Below are positions 16,118-24,210 of a stretch of DNA of 64,000 nucleotides, in pieces. Every line of letters begins with the position of its first letter. The first letter of the stretch is position 1. This DNA comes from Lacrimispora amygdalina (GTDB taxonomy: Bacteria > Bacillota > Clostridia > Lachnospirales > Lachnospiraceae), in NCBI RefSeq assembly GCF_900205965.1, contig NZ_OAOF01000003.1:248001-312000 (forward strand). Direction: 5' to 3'. The notes beneath the pieces are model-generated. The model had not been told where the DNA came from, ran no database searches, and worked only from the letters and a program-made list of their open reading frames with translations. Position numbers and translations under genes: made by a program.

Positions 16118-17320
16118 TTAATTAAATGGCAGAACACTCTGCAGAGAATAGGTAATGGACAGATCTTTTCTCGAGTATTCCTTTTTGAAATTCTGGATGA
16201 TCCGCTTTAAAACCATCTCTCCGTTTTCATAGGTTGCAGTAGGCAGAAGCATTAAATACTGGCTTACGCTGTACCGGCTGTAAACGTCACCTCTTCGCAG
16301 CGAATTGCGGATGGAACTGCCCAGCTCATCCATGGCTCTGGTCTGAACTGCAGGCTTTAATAATTCCCCCTTTAAGTTGCTGATGGTAAGCAGGCATAAA
16401 AAGATGGAATCTCCGGTTCGTTCGATGGCTCTGGATTCCAGCTGGTAGATATCCCGGAACACAGAAGGCTCACAGCAGAACGCCCCCTTATTGGTTCCGC
16501 CTTCCAGAAGTATCTCCCGGATAGTGCTTAAATCCATGGTAATTCCATGCTTTTTATCGCTGATCATCTTATACAGCTCTTTAAAGCGGATGGAAGGAGT
16601 GATGGCGAATTCGTTATAGAACATGTCATTCACCCGTTTGTAATGTTCCAGTGACATCATCTGATTGCCGCTCTGGTACAGGGCATAAATCAGATAGTAA
16701 TGAGCATCTTCTCCGTAAGGATCGATAGAAATTGTCTGCTGGCAGACATCAATCATAGTGGGATAATCTTTCCGGTTGTCTAACATGGAAAGAATTTTTT
16801 TGACTAATTTCTGATAAAGGGTATGATAATACGTATGAATCGGAATTACCCAGGATTCCCATTCGGATTTAGGAAGAAAGTTTCCCTTATAAAGATGAAA
16901 AGCCTCCATTGACAGTTTCAGGCGTGTCTCTTCCGGAAATTCCTTGCTTTCAGCCTGAAGACAAAGTTCTTCAAACTTGTCTGTGTCACACACGGTAACA
17001 AGATCCCTTGTCCAGCCGTAAGCTTTTCTGTTTTGAAATACCAGTTCCTGAGTTGGATATCCAAGAGGCTCAAGAAGTTTACGGACACGGAACATCAGTG
17101 TCTTTAAAGCACCGGCAGGATTATTGCTTGCTTCATCCTTCCAGAACAGGTCGATTAATTCCTCAACTGGAATATCTCTTCCCCGAAAGGTGATCAAATA
17201 TTCCAAAAGACTCCATGGTTTTTTTGCCTGATTATTCTGATCAACTATTATTTTGTCTCCTACTGCAACGGAGAAGCCGCCTAGCATGTTCACATAAATG
17301 ATCGTCTCTTGTTTTTTCAT
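16118..17320 (-). CDS. SARP-like transcriptional regulator: winged helix, BTAD and degenerate GGDEF-like domain
   Basis: A 400-residue cytosolic regulator. Residues about 5-105 form an OmpR-type winged helix of the SARP class, and 110-255 form the bacterial transcriptional activation domain (TPR-like). Residues about 285-400 resemble a GGDEF fold: NSLRRGDVYSRYSVSQYLMLL aligns with the usual lRxxDxxxRYGGDEFxxLL. The GGDEF signature is replaced by SVSQY (351-355), but an RxxD motif (Arg342-Asp345) sits at the canonical five-residue distance. It could bind c-di-GMP without making it, although R-x-x-D also occurs in non-binding GGDEF domains. It shares a transcript with mgsA and lies next to the exopolysaccharide operon; its targets are unknown. 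Confidence 0.75.
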   Translation of the reverse strand: MKKQETIIYVNMLGGFSVAVGDKIIVDQNNQAKKPWSLLEYLITFRGRDIPVEELIDLFWKDEASNNPAGALKTLMFRVRKLLEPLGYPTQELVFQNRKAYGWTRDLVTVCDTDKFEELCLQAESKEFPEETRLKLSMEAFHLYKGNFLPKSEWESWVIPIHTYYHTLYQKLVKKILSMLDNRKDYPTMIDVCQQTISIDPYGEDAHYYLIYALYQSGNQMMSLEHYKRVNDMFYNEFAITPSIRFKELYKMISDKKHGITMDLSTIREILLEGGTNKGAFCCEPSVFRDIYQLESRAIERTGDSIFLCLLTISNLKGELLKPAVQTRAMDELGSSIRNSLRRGDVYSRYSVSQYLMLLPTATYENGEMVLKRIIQNFKKEYSRKDLSITYSLQSVLPFN

Positions 17321-17352
17321 AAGTTATCTCCAAAGTAACATTTTCTTTCCTT

Positions 17353-17381
17353 AGTATATAGAAAAAAACGCCAAAAGTCTA
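17353..17381 (-). promoter_or_regulatory. Predicted promoter of the BTAD-mgsA operon
   Basis: On the minus strand TAGACT (17381-17376) and TATACT (17358-17353) are separated by 17 bases, 33 bases upstream of the ATG at 17320. Confidence 0.55.
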
Positions 17382-17398
17382 GCGCAGCTTATAAAAGA

Positions 17399-17427
17399 TT
17401 GAGATTTTTATTAAAATAAGCTATACT
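17399..17427 (+). promoter_or_regulatory. Predicted promoter of the sortase gene
   Basis: TTGAGA (17399-17404) and TATACT (17422-17427) with a 17-base spacer, 39 bases before the sortase ATG. It is divergent from, and only about 20 bases away from, the BTAD promoter. Confidence 0.6.
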
Positions 17428-17465
17428 GAAGCATAAGAATACAAAAAAGAAAGCAGGAGATAGTT

Positions 17466-18221
17466 ATGAACAGAAACAAACTGTCAGCAGGAATTCTTGT
17501 GCTTGCCTTCCTGCTTCTGGCAGCGGGAGCCGGTGCACTTTATTCGGATTACCGGGAGAGGCAGGATTCTGAGCATCTTTATGAAAGTCTGGCAGAGCTT
17601 GCAGAGGGAACGAAGGAGAGCACGACTGCCAATACAGTTACAGAGGGAAATAAAGAAGAACCTTACGTTTCCCCCATTGATTTTGATAAACTTAAGAAAA
17701 TCAATCCGGATGTTGTCGGCTGGATCCTCATTGAAGGCACAAATATCGATTACCCCATTGTCAGGACAGATAACAATGATACTTACTTAGATACAGATTT
17801 TGAGGGAAAAAAGAATCCGTCAGGAGCTATTTTTCTGGATTGTGACAGCGAACCTGATTTTTCCGGCAGGCATAACATAATTTATGGGCATCATATGAAA
17901 AACGGTTCCATGTTTAAAGATATCATAAAATACAAGGATGAATCTTTTTACCAGGCCCATCAGACCATAGTGATCTATACACCGCAGCAGGAGTTTCATC
18001 TGCGGCCCGTTACGGTGCTCTATACCGATGCGGGAGGTATCCGGAGAAAAACGAAATTTGATTCAGATGCCAGTTTTCAGTCTTATGTTGATGAGATGAC
18101 AAAGAACGGCCAGTTCTATCAGGCACCGCAAAAGCCGGTGGATACCCTGTGGTCGTTTGTCACCTGCAGCTATGAGTTTGATGATGCCAGAACCATTCTT
18201 TACGCAGTATCAGCCCCTTAA
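17466..18221 (+). CDS. srtB: Class B sortase
   Basis: A 251-residue membrane-anchored transpeptidase with an N-terminal anchor (residues 7-25), a low-complexity Glu/Thr linker (about 40-65) and the sortase barrel. The catalytic triad is visible: His142 in IYGHHM, Cys234 in FVTCSYEF and Arg242 in DDARTIL. The helix between strands and the TCSYEF form are typical of class B. Sortases cut LPxTG-like or NPxTN-like signals and attach proteins to peptidoglycan. No substrate with a sorting signal is visible in this window, so its clients lie elsewhere. It has its own promoter and a single-gene transcript is likely. Confidence 0.9.
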   Translation: MNRNKLSAGILVLAFLLLAAGAGALYSDYRERQDSEHLYESLAELAEGTKESTTANTVTEGNKEEPYVSPIDFDKLKKINPDVVGWILIEGTNIDYPIVRTDNNDTYLDTDFEGKKNPSGAIFLDCDSEPDFSGRHNIIYGHHMKNGSMFKDIIKYKDESFYQAHQTIVIYTPQQEFHLRPVTVLYTDAGGIRRKTKFDSDASFQSYVDEMTKNGQFYQAPQKPVDTLWSFVTCSYEFDDARTILYAVSAP

Positions 18222-18222
18222 A

Positions 18223-18251
18223 TTGAAAAAAAGGCAGGTTTATGATATAGT
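18223..18251 (+). promoter_or_regulatory. Predicted promoter of glmM
   Basis: TTGAAA (18223-18228) and TATAGT (18246-18251) with a 17-base spacer lie immediately after the sortase stop and 48 bases before the glmM ATG. Confidence 0.55.
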
Positions 18252-18298
18252 ACATATCACTTTGTATCACCCCAGTAGTATAAAAGGAGAATAATAAT

Positions 18299-19654
18299 AT
18301 GGGAAAATATTTTGGAACAGACGGTTTTAGAGGAGAAGCAAATGTAACACTGACGGTTGAGGATGCGTTTAAGGTAGGCCGGTTTTTAGGCTGGTATTAT
18401 GGCCGGAAAAAACCGGAGGAGGTATGCCGGATCGTAATCGGAAAAGACACAAGGCGCAGCAGTTATATGTTTGAATACTCTCTTGTGGCTGGTCTTACAG
18501 CATCAGGATCAGATGCGTATCTTCTGCATGTAACCACAACTCCCAGCGTATCCTATGTTGTCCGGACAGAAGGCTTTTCATGCGGAATTATGATTTCTGC
18601 AAGCCATAATCCTTACTACGATAACGGGATCAAGGTGATCAATGAAAAGGGAGAGAAGTTAGAAGAATCAGTTATTGCGGAAATCGAGAAATATTTAGAT
18701 GGTGAGATGGAAGAACTTCCCTTTGCCACCCAGGACCAGATCGGCAGAACCGTGGATTTTGCAGCAGGCAGAAACCGCTATATCGGTTATTTGATTTCAA
18801 CGGCAACCAGATCCTTTAAAAATAAAAAGGTTGCTTTAGACTGTGCCAACGGAAGCGCGTCGGCAATTGCGAAGAATGTCTTTGATGCGCTTGGTGCAGA
18901 AACCCATGTAATCAGTAATGAACCCAATGGATTGAATATTAACACAGGCTGTGGTTCCACTCATATTGATCAGCTGGTGAAGTTTGTAAAAGAAGTGGGA
19001 GCTGATGTAGGATTCGCTTATGACGGAGATGCAGACCGCTGTCTGGCAGTGGATGAGAATGGGAATGTAGTTGATGGAGACGGTATCTTATATATCTGCG
19101 GTAAATACATGAAAGAGCAGGGCGTCCTTAAAAATAATAAAGTGGTAACAACCGTAATGTCTAATTTCGGATTGTATAAAGCGCTGGAGCGGGAAGGAAT
19201 TGAATACGAGAAAACCGCTGTGGGCGATAAATATGTCTATGAGAATATGGTTGCCAATGGAAACTGCCTGGGCGGTGAACAGTCAGGTCATATCATATTC
19301 AGTAAGCATGCAACGACCGGAGATGGGATTTTAACGTCATTAAAAGTGATGGAAGTGATTCTGGAGAAAAAAGAAAGCCTTGGTAAGCTGGTTTCTGAGC
19401 TGGAGATCTATCCGCAGGTTTTAAAAAATGTCAGGGTTCACGATAAGACAGCAGCCCAGGATGATGAAGCGGTAAAGGCTGAAGTGGATAAAGTGTCACA
19501 AAGCCTTGGAGACAGCGGAAGGATTCTTCTGCGCCAGTCAGGTACGGAGCCTGTGGTCCGTGTGATGGTAGAAGCCGCTGATTTAGAAACATGCGAGCAG
19601 TATGTGGAACAGGTAATTGATGTTATGAAATCAAAGGGGCATGTTATTTCCTGA
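18299..19654 (+). CDS. glmM: Phosphoglucosamine mutase
   Basis: A 451-residue alpha-D-phosphohexomutase that turns glucosamine-6-phosphate into glucosamine-1-phosphate, the precursor of UDP-GlcNAc. Diagnostic sequences are KYFGTDGFRG at the start, the phosphoserine loop ISASHNPYYDNG (Ser102), the metal loop DGDADR, the sugar-binding GEQSGH and the C-terminal phosphate loop RQSGTEP. The length is standard. GGAG lies nine bases before the ATG. Its product feeds wecB, peptidoglycan and the surrounding glycan loci, but it appears to be a single housekeeping transcript. Confidence 0.95.
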   Translation: MGKYFGTDGFRGEANVTLTVEDAFKVGRFLGWYYGRKKPEEVCRIVIGKDTRRSSYMFEYSLVAGLTASGSDAYLLHVTTTPSVSYVVRTEGFSCGIMISASHNPYYDNGIKVINEKGEKLEESVIAEIEKYLDGEMEELPFATQDQIGRTVDFAAGRNRYIGYLISTATRSFKNKKVALDCANGSASAIAKNVFDALGAETHVISNEPNGLNINTGCGSTHIDQLVKFVKEVGADVGFAYDGDADRCLAVDENGNVVDGDGILYICGKYMKEQGVLKNNKVVTTVMSNFGLYKALEREGIEYEKTAVGDKYVYENMVANGNCLGGEQSGHIIFSKHATTGDGILTSLKVMEVILEKKESLGKLVSELEIYPQVLKNVRVHDKTAAQDDEAVKAEVDKVSQSLGDSGRILLRQSGTEPVVRVMVEAADLETCEQYVEQVIDVMKSKGHVIS

Positions 19655-19671
19655 TCGGAAAGGGGGGCTGA

Positions 19672-19700
19672 TTGTAAATACCAAAAAATCATGCTATGAT
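19672..19700 (+). promoter_or_regulatory. Predicted promoter of the xpaC-telA operon
   Basis: TTGTAA (19672-19677), 17-base spacer, TATGAT (19695-19700), 39 bases before the ATG at 19739. Confidence 0.55.
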
Positions 19701-19738
19701 TGTACTTATCTGCAAACTTATTTTGGGAGATCGGAAAT

Positions 19739-20980
19739 ATGGATAAGAAAGATAAATCGAACTTAGGAGAACATATCCGCAGCACAGTACAAAGTGCAAT
19801 TGATTCCAGGGATTTTAACCAGCTGAACCAAATGATATCCGATTCCGTAAACTCTGCGCTTGAGGAAGTAAAAAACCAGCTGGTAAAAGGATCGAAAGGA
19901 TGGACCCAGACGCTTAAGCGGACTGATCCGGGTGAAACCGGTGAAGAAAAAAAACGTACGGATGAGGGACCTGGCTACAGAGCATTTCAGACCAGCAGCA
20001 CCGTAAAGGCAGGGACAGGCAGACAGGAGATTAAGATTAACCAGCAGGGACGGGTATCCGGGATACTTTTAACTGTTTTTGGAAGCCTTTTTCTGGGTTT
20101 TAATTTTATTGCTCTTCTTGCTGCTCTGTTTATTTCTCTGATTTTAAAACCTGTTGCATGGGCGGCAGCCATTGCTTTTGTATCCCTTCTTGCAATCGGA
20201 ACTGCTTCTGGCTTCATTCTTTTTTCCGGACTGTCCATAACCGGAAGATTAAAAAGGGCCAGAATCTATGCGAAGCAGTCAGAAAAACGGATGTATTCCA
20301 ATCTGGAGGAATTAGCCGCAAGTGTTGGAAAGTCCCGTGAATATGTGCTGAAGGATATAGAGAAGATGATGAAGCTGGGGATTTTCCCCCATGCTTATTT
20401 AGATGAACAGAAAACCTGCCTGATATTAAGTGAGGCTACCTATAACCAGTATCTGGAATGCCAGAAGGCATTAAAGGAGCGGGAAGAAGAAGCCAGACTC
20501 AGTCAGATTACTGAGGAGGCTGTGCAGGAGAATCAGGCTTTACAGGAGATAATGGCCCAGGGCAGAAATTATCTGCGGGTATTAAAAGAAGCCAACGATG
20601 CCATTCCAGGCGAAGTGATATCCCGGAAAATATCCATGCTGGAGGACGTAATACAGAGAATTTTTGATACGGTTTTAAAGCATCCGGATCAGATGGGAGA
20701 GATAGAACAGTTTATGGATTATTACCTTCCTACCACCGTAAAGCTGGTGAACGCCTACCGGGATTTTGACAGCACAGGAATCGAGGGCAATAATATCCTG
20801 AATGCAAAAAAGGAAATAGAAGGCACTCTTGACACCATTAATCAGGCGTTTGAACGGCTCCTGGATGATCTATACCAGGATACGGCTATGGACATCACCA
20901 CAGATGCGTCGGTGCTGCAGACCATGCTCAAAAAGGATGGCTGGGCGGAAAGCGATTTTACAGGAGGAATGAAAGAATGA
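19739..20980 (+). CDS. xpaC: XpaC-family membrane protein (5-bromo-4-chloroindolyl phosphate hydrolysis family)
   Basis: A 413-residue protein. A charged N-terminal region (1-100) precedes a hydrophobic hairpin of two helices (about 107-165), followed by a long helical, coiled-coil-rich cytosolic domain. Length, topology and the gene immediately downstream (TelA) match the XpaC family. The family is named after an indoxyl-phosphate phenotype but its biochemical function is not established. Start at 19739: GGGAG precedes it at good distance, whereas an in-frame ATG at 19700 overlaps the predicted -10 box. The stop overlaps the telA start as ATGA, so the pair is co-translated. Confidence 0.8.
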   Translation: MDKKDKSNLGEHIRSTVQSAIDSRDFNQLNQMISDSVNSALEEVKNQLVKGSKGWTQTLKRTDPGETGEEKKRTDEGPGYRAFQTSSTVKAGTGRQEIKINQQGRVSGILLTVFGSLFLGFNFIALLAALFISLILKPVAWAAAIAFVSLLAIGTASGFILFSGLSITGRLKRARIYAKQSEKRMYSNLEELAASVGKSREYVLKDIEKMMKLGIFPHAYLDEQKTCLILSEATYNQYLECQKALKEREEEARLSQITEEAVQENQALQEIMAQGRNYLRVLKEANDAIPGEVISRKISMLEDVIQRIFDTVLKHPDQMGEIEQFMDYYLPTTVKLVNAYRDFDSTGIEGNNILNAKKEIEGTLDTINQAFERLLDDLYQDTAMDITTDASVLQTMLKKDGWAESDFTGGMKE

Positions 20981-22134
20981 GCAAGGATATGGAAGATATG
21001 ATAAAAGAAGCACCCCAGCTTACACTTACTCCATTTGAACAGACGGAGGGTGTGAAAGAGGGTGCAGAACTTTTAGAGCGTGAAGCTACGGTTACACAGG
21101 CAGTGCCGGACCCGGAGCTTACCCCGGAAGAAGAGCGGCTCGTTTCTGATTTTGCTGAAAAAATCAATTTAAAAGATTCCAATATGGTTCTCCAGTACGG
21201 CGCAGGAGCACAGAAAAAGATTGCTGACTTTTCTGAGACGGCTCTTGATAATGTAAAGTCAAAGGATTTGGGAGAAGTTGGACAGATGCTTTCCAATGTG
21301 GTCACTGAGCTGAAAAGCTTTGAAGACGAGGAACAGGAAAAAGGCTTTTTTGGCTTCTTTAAAAAGAGCGCCAACCGTATTGACAGCATAAAGGCTAAGT
21401 ACGCTTCTGCGGAGACCAATGTAAACCAGATCTGCAAGCTTCTTCAAAATCACCAGATTCAGCTTTTAAAGGACGTTGCTCTGTTAGATAAAATGTATGA
21501 GTTAAATACCACTTACTTTAAAGAACTTACCATGTATATTCTGGCAGGAAAAAGAAAGCTGACCAGGGTCCGGCAGGAGGAACTTCCTCTTTTGATGGAT
21601 CGTGCGGCAAAAAGCGGTCTTCCGGAAGATGCCCAGGCGGCCAATGATCTGTCTGCCATGTGCGGACGTTTTGAAAAGAAGATCCACGATTTAGAGCTGA
21701 CCCGTATGATTTCCATTCAGATGGCACCTCAGATCAGACTGGTTCAGAATAACGATACTTTAATGACGGAGAAGATCCAGTCCACTCTGGTCAACACCAT
21801 ACCACTCTGGAAAAGCCAGATGGTGCTTGCTATTGGAATCAATCATTCGGAGCAGGCGGCAAAGGCGCAGAGAGAAGTTACGGATATGACCAATGAGCTG
21901 CTGCGAAAGAATGCAGAAGTGTTAAAGACGGCAACCATTGAGACTGCGAAGGAATCAGAGCGCGGAATTGTGGATATGGAAACCCTGAAAAAGACCAATG
22001 AATCCCTGATTACAACCCTTAATGAAGTGGTTCGCATTCAGGTTGAGGGCAGGGAGAAGCGAAGAGAAGCAGAAGCAGAGCTTGCCCGTATGGAAGGGGA
22101 ATTAAAGACCAAGCTTTTACAGATGAGCAGATAA
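20977..22134 (+). CDS. telA: TelA-family toxic-anion resistance protein
   Basis: A 385-residue, almost entirely helical protein of the TelA/KlaA family. Typical features are the GFFGFFKKSANRIDSIK segment, the many heptad-like helices and the C-terminal run of charged coiled coil. The family was named for tellurite resistance, but chromosomal copies paired with xpaC probably act in envelope stress and the true reaction is unknown. It is translationally coupled to xpaC and no further gene belongs to the operon. Ribosome site AGGAGG lies inside the xpaC end. Confidence 0.85.
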   Translation: MSKDMEDMIKEAPQLTLTPFEQTEGVKEGAELLEREATVTQAVPDPELTPEEERLVSDFAEKINLKDSNMVLQYGAGAQKKIADFSETALDNVKSKDLGEVGQMLSNVVTELKSFEDEEQEKGFFGFFKKSANRIDSIKAKYASAETNVNQICKLLQNHQIQLLKDVALLDKMYELNTTYFKELTMYILAGKRKLTRVRQEELPLLMDRAAKSGLPEDAQAANDLSAMCGRFEKKIHDLELTRMISIQMAPQIRLVQNNDTLMTEKIQSTLVNTIPLWKSQMVLAIGINHSEQAAKAQREVTDMTNELLRKNAEVLKTATIETAKESERGIVDMETLKKTNESLITTLNEVVRIQVEGREKRREAEAELARMEGELKTKLLQMSR

Positions 22135-22160
22135 ATGTTGTTAGTTTTGAAAAGTTTTTC

Positions 22161-22394
22161 TTGTAAGTCATTTTTACTCATGCTATAATAGCATAACACT
22201 TTACCGTGGTGGTTTGTTACAGCACGGCATGTGATTTTAATGCAAAGGAATGATGATAGATGGGGTTAGACCTTTAAAGCCTACGTTGTTCATTGTCAAA
22301 AAATACAGCGTGATTTATCGACTCCAGAGCCTGGACTGATTTTTTATGTAACGAGGTAAAAGCAGACATTAAGGGAAGATGGAGGAGATCAGAC
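22161..22394 (+). promoter_or_regulatory. leuA promoter and structured leader with possible attenuator
   Basis: A strong promoter (TTGTAA 22161-22166, 17 bases, TATAAT 22184-22189) begins a leader of about 200 bases before leuA. CCGTG and CACGG pair near 22209-22234. CTCCAG (22322-22327) pairs imperfectly with CTGGAC (22331-22336) and is followed by six T's (22340-22345), resembling a transcription attenuator. I find no T-box signature (AGGGTGGnACCGCG) and no leucine-rich leader peptide, so the control mechanism is unknown. Confidence 0.5.
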
Positions 22395-24059
22395 ATGTTG
22401 AATTATGAAAGATATAAGCGGGTACCGGTAGTAAGCTATCCGGAAAGACAATGGCCTTGCAGGGAGATTATGAAAGCGCCGATCTGGTGCAGTGTGGATT
22501 TGAGAGACGGAAACCAGGCTTTAATTGAGCCTATGGTGGTGGAAGAGAAGATTGAGATGTTTAACCTTCTGATTAAACTTGGTTTTAAGGAGATTGAAGT
22601 GGGATTTCCTGCTGCTTCCCAGATTGAGTTTGATTTCTTAAGGCAGCTTGTGGAACGGAAGCTGATTCCGGACGATGTGGTGATTCAGGTTCTGGTCCAG
22701 TGCAGGGAGCATCTGATTAAGAGAACCTTTGAAGCCTTAGAGGGAGTTAAAAAATCGATCGTTCATATTTACAATTCTACATCTACATTACAGCGTGATG
22801 TGGTCTTCCGTAAAGAGATGGATGAGATTAAGGAAATTGCTGTGCAGGGAACCCAATGGGTGAAGCAGTACATGCAGGATTTTAAGGGAGAGGTTATGCT
22901 TGAGTATTCTCCTGAAAGCTTTACCGGAACAGAATTGGAATTTGCCCTTGATATCTGTACGGCAGTGCAGGATACCTGGGAAGCCACTCCGGAGAAAAAG
23001 ATTATCTTTAACCTTCCGTCAACAGTGGAGATGACTACTCCCAATGTATATGCAGACCAGATAGAATGGATGAATTCCCGTTTTAAAAACCGTGACAGCA
23101 TTATTTTAAGCGTTCATCCTCATAATGACAGGGGAACCGGAATTGCGGCTACGGAGCTGGCACTTCTTGCGGGAGCAGACCGTGTGGAAGGTACCCTGCT
23201 TGGGAATGGAGAACGTACCGGCAACGTGGATATTTTAACCGTTGCCTATAATATGTTTTCCCAGGGCATTAATCCGGAGCTTCATCTTGAGAATATCCGT
23301 GAGATCGTAGATGTTTACGAACGCTGTACCAAGATGGAGGTGGAACCCAGACACCCATATGCCGGAAAGCTTGTTTTCACCGCATTCTCAGGCTCTCATC
23401 AGGATGCCATCAACAAAGGCATGCAGATGATGCATGAAAGGAAGAATCCGTTCTGGGAGGTTCCTTACCTTCCCATCGATCCTTCCGATATTGGAAGGCA
23501 GTATGAGCCCATTGTCCGGATCAACAGCCAGTCTGGAAAAGGCGGCGTAGCATTTGTTATGGATACCTTCTATGGCTTCAAGCTTCCGAAGGGAATGCAC
23601 AAGGAGTTTGCTGATGTCATTCAGGCAATTTCCGAGAAGCAGGGTGAAGTTGCGCCTGAGCAGATTCTGGAAGAGTTTAAAAGCTGTTATACAGAGAGAA
23701 AGGAACCGGTCCATTTCAGAAAGAGCCAGATTACAGAGGCAGAGGAAGATGTGGAGTTCTCAACTCTTGCAAAAGTCCGCTACACAGACCATGGTGTGGA
23801 AAAAGTATTCGAGGGAGTCGGGAACGGTCCTATCGATGCAGTCCAGAAGGGTCTGGAGAAGGAGCTTGGTATCGAGATCCGGGTGCTGGATTACTACGAG
23901 CACGCTCTTACATCAGGATCAGGAGCACAGGCTGCCTCCTATATCCATCTGCTTGATGTGAAGACCGGTAAGGCAACTTACGGTGTGGGAATCAGTTCCA
24001 ATATCACCAGAGCGTCGATCCGGGGTATCTTCAGTGCGGTAAACCGTTTGTTTTATTAA
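22395..24059 (+). CDS. leuA: 2-isopropylmalate synthase
   Basis: A 554-residue enzyme condensing acetyl-CoA with 2-oxoisovalerate, the first committed step to leucine. The catalytic TIM barrel begins with WCSVDLRDGNQAL, contains the metal-binding HPHNDRGTG and GNGERTGNVD, and is of the longer bacterial type 2 form. The C-terminal LeuA dimer domain (about 440-554, ending with the GISSNITRAS region) is the leucine allosteric domain. GGAGG precedes the ATG. It stands alone between its leader and a strong terminator, without other leu genes nearby. Confidence 0.95.
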   Translation: MLNYERYKRVPVVSYPERQWPCREIMKAPIWCSVDLRDGNQALIEPMVVEEKIEMFNLLIKLGFKEIEVGFPAASQIEFDFLRQLVERKLIPDDVVIQVLVQCREHLIKRTFEALEGVKKSIVHIYNSTSTLQRDVVFRKEMDEIKEIAVQGTQWVKQYMQDFKGEVMLEYSPESFTGTELEFALDICTAVQDTWEATPEKKIIFNLPSTVEMTTPNVYADQIEWMNSRFKNRDSIILSVHPHNDRGTGIAATELALLAGADRVEGTLLGNGERTGNVDILTVAYNMFSQGINPELHLENIREIVDVYERCTKMEVEPRHPYAGKLVFTAFSGSHQDAINKGMQMMHERKNPFWEVPYLPIDPSDIGRQYEPIVRINSQSGKGGVAFVMDTFYGFKLPKGMHKEFADVIQAISEKQGEVAPEQILEEFKSCYTERKEPVHFRKSQITEAEEDVEFSTLAKVRYTDHGVEKVFEGVGNGPIDAVQKGLEKELGIEIRVLDYYEHALTSGSGAQAASYIHLLDVKTGKATYGVGISSNITRASIRGIFSAVNRLFY

Positions 24060-24073
24060 GATCAGATAATGAA

Positions 24074-24111
24074 AGGGATCCTATCTTTTTTGAGACAGGG
24101 TCCCTTTTTTG
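24074..24111 (+). terminator. Rho-independent terminator of leuA
   Basis: AGGGATCCTATC (24074-24085) pairs, with two G-T wobbles, with the mirror segment ending GGGTCCC (24098-24104), and six T's follow. An A run precedes it. Confidence 0.85.
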
Positions 24112-24150
24112 TCATTTTATTCTCTTTTTAAAGCAGACTGCCTCCGGCGT

Positions 24151-24178
24151 TTACTTTTGTGGCAGACTTTAGTATAAT
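24151..24178 (+). promoter_or_regulatory. Predicted promoter of the glf glycan operon
   Basis: TTACTT (24151-24156), 16-base spacer, TATAAT (24173-24178). Transcription would start near 24185, which rules out the in-frame ATG at 24181 as the glf start. Confidence 0.6.
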
Positions 24179-24210
24179 AAATGCAGTTTATAAACGACGG
24201 GAGAGTAAAA

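Noticed and set aside
20958..21437. Minus-strand frame of 159 codons inside telA
   Set aside because: Shadow of the helical, Lys/Glu-rich telA gene; Ser/Phe-rich composition is typical of antisense reading.
22135..22394. T-box riboswitch upstream of leuA
   Set aside because: The conserved AGGGTGGnACCGCG box and the usual specifier stem are not present; only generic hairpins are seen.
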